A DNA stretch of 64,000 nucleotides, taken from positions 310,001-374,000 of the forward strand of contig JAUICG010000002.1 in NCBI GenBank assembly GCA_030427485.1. The letters run 5' to 3'. Shown piece by piece: positions 63,808 to 64,000 of the stretch. Position 1 is the first letter of the stretch, and the number at the start of each line of letters is the position of its first letter. Under the pieces are notes generated by a model. The model did no database searches. It was not told the DNA's origin and worked only from the letters and a program-made list of their open reading frames with translations. The stretch is from Gammaproteobacteria bacterium (GTDB lineage: Bacteria; Pseudomonadota; Gammaproteobacteria; Pseudomonadales; Halieaceae). The position numbers and the translations under genes were made by a program.

Positions 63808-64000
63808 TTACGACAGCTCCCAGGTATTGTCAGCCTCATGCAATTGTGCGCGCGCTTCGTGCCGCAATTTTATCAGGTGCGCGGACAGCGACAACTTCGC
63901 CATTTTGTGCAAACTGGTACTCACGTCGTCGTACACGACTTTCACCAACTCATCCAACGATGCTCGACCTGTGCTGTACAACCCATCGAGTACCTTCCGC
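63808..64000 (-). CDS. C-terminal end of an MBL-fold metallo-hydrolase (partial)
   Basis: The minus strand from the right edge to the TAA at 63808 encodes about 63 residues. They include SLDELVKVVYDDVSTSLHKM and LSLSAHLIKLRHEARAQL. This is the winged-helix tail typical of LACTB2-type metallo-beta-lactamase-fold hydrolases (pattern VYxDVxxxLHxxAxxSxxAHLxKL). The catalytic domain lies outside the window. It is probably the first gene of a pair with the acyl-CoA ligase. Confidence 0.7.
   Translation of the reverse strand, partial: RKVLDGLYSTGRASLDELVKVVYDDVSTSLHKMAKLSLSAHLIKLRHEARAQLHEADNTWELS

Noticed and set aside
1..64000. Mobile elements, CRISPR arrays, tRNA or rRNA genes
   Set aside because: No transposase, integrase, regularly spaced repeats or recognisable RNA gene was seen on either strand.

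Overview
The window reads as a chromosome segment from a free-living, probably marine, Gram-negative bacterium. The likeliest placement is a gammaproteobacterium of the Halieaceae/Spongiibacteraceae type. This rests on gene content (TonB-dependent receptor, BepA-like periplasmic protease, MscK-like channel, AmpG-like permease, PEP carboxylase, dense acyl-CoA and steroid catabolism) and on coding style, not on any marker gene. I saw no rRNA, tRNA, insertion sequence, integrase or CRISPR array.

Layout. 1-5.9 kb: a truncated secreted subtilase and three cyclic-di-GMP proteins (response-regulator GGDEF-EAL, membrane diguanylate cyclase, second GGDEF-EAL with a worn-down receiver). 6.2-12.7 kb: ordinary metabolic genes (crotonase, Ddn/F420-type oxidoreductase, nadA, BepA-like M48 protease) and two convergent PhyH-type dioxygenases. 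12.7-26.8 kb: a glycan-decoration region that looks AT-richer by eye. It holds a methyltransferase, several glycosyltransferases, three separate sulfotransferase-like proteins, an AmpG-like permease and a 1436-residue protein that fuses a sulfotransferase with three glycosyltransferase domains.

26.8-42.2 kb: fifteen genes on the minus strand form one apparent operon. Its products match, family by family, the KstR2-regulon enzymes of Mycobacterium that degrade steroid rings C and D (HIP): FadD3, IpdA, IpdB, IpdC, EchA20, FadE31-like and FadE30 acyl-CoA dehydrogenases with partner subunits, FadA6, IpdF, a second SDR and a second thiolase. No TetR-type KstR2 is present. Two overlapping Lrp/AsnC-type regulators sit directly behind fadD3. 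The intergenic spaces of this operon carry a 31-bp perfect inverted repeat, a compact palindrome and, upstream of fadD3, a further inverted repeat and a 20-bp tandem duplication.

42.6-50.0 kb: a plus-strand set (DUF3604/PHP-like exported protein, TonB-dependent receptor, a 29-codon ORF, cytochrome P450) faces a convergent AraC-type regulator. An identical 18-bp sequence lies upstream of both the set and the regulator and is a candidate AraC site. 50.4-64 kb: MscK-like channel, SDR, NAD-dependent epimerase/3beta-HSD-like protein, GST-like protein, PEP carboxylase, cytochrome c-sugar dehydrogenase fusion, a protein that looks like an archaemetzincin without its zinc site, a DmdB-like acyl-CoA ligase and the C-terminal end of an MBL-fold hydrolase. 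Together the window describes an organism that takes up hydrophobic compounds through the outer membrane, activates them as CoA thioesters and burns steroid nuclei to central metabolites.
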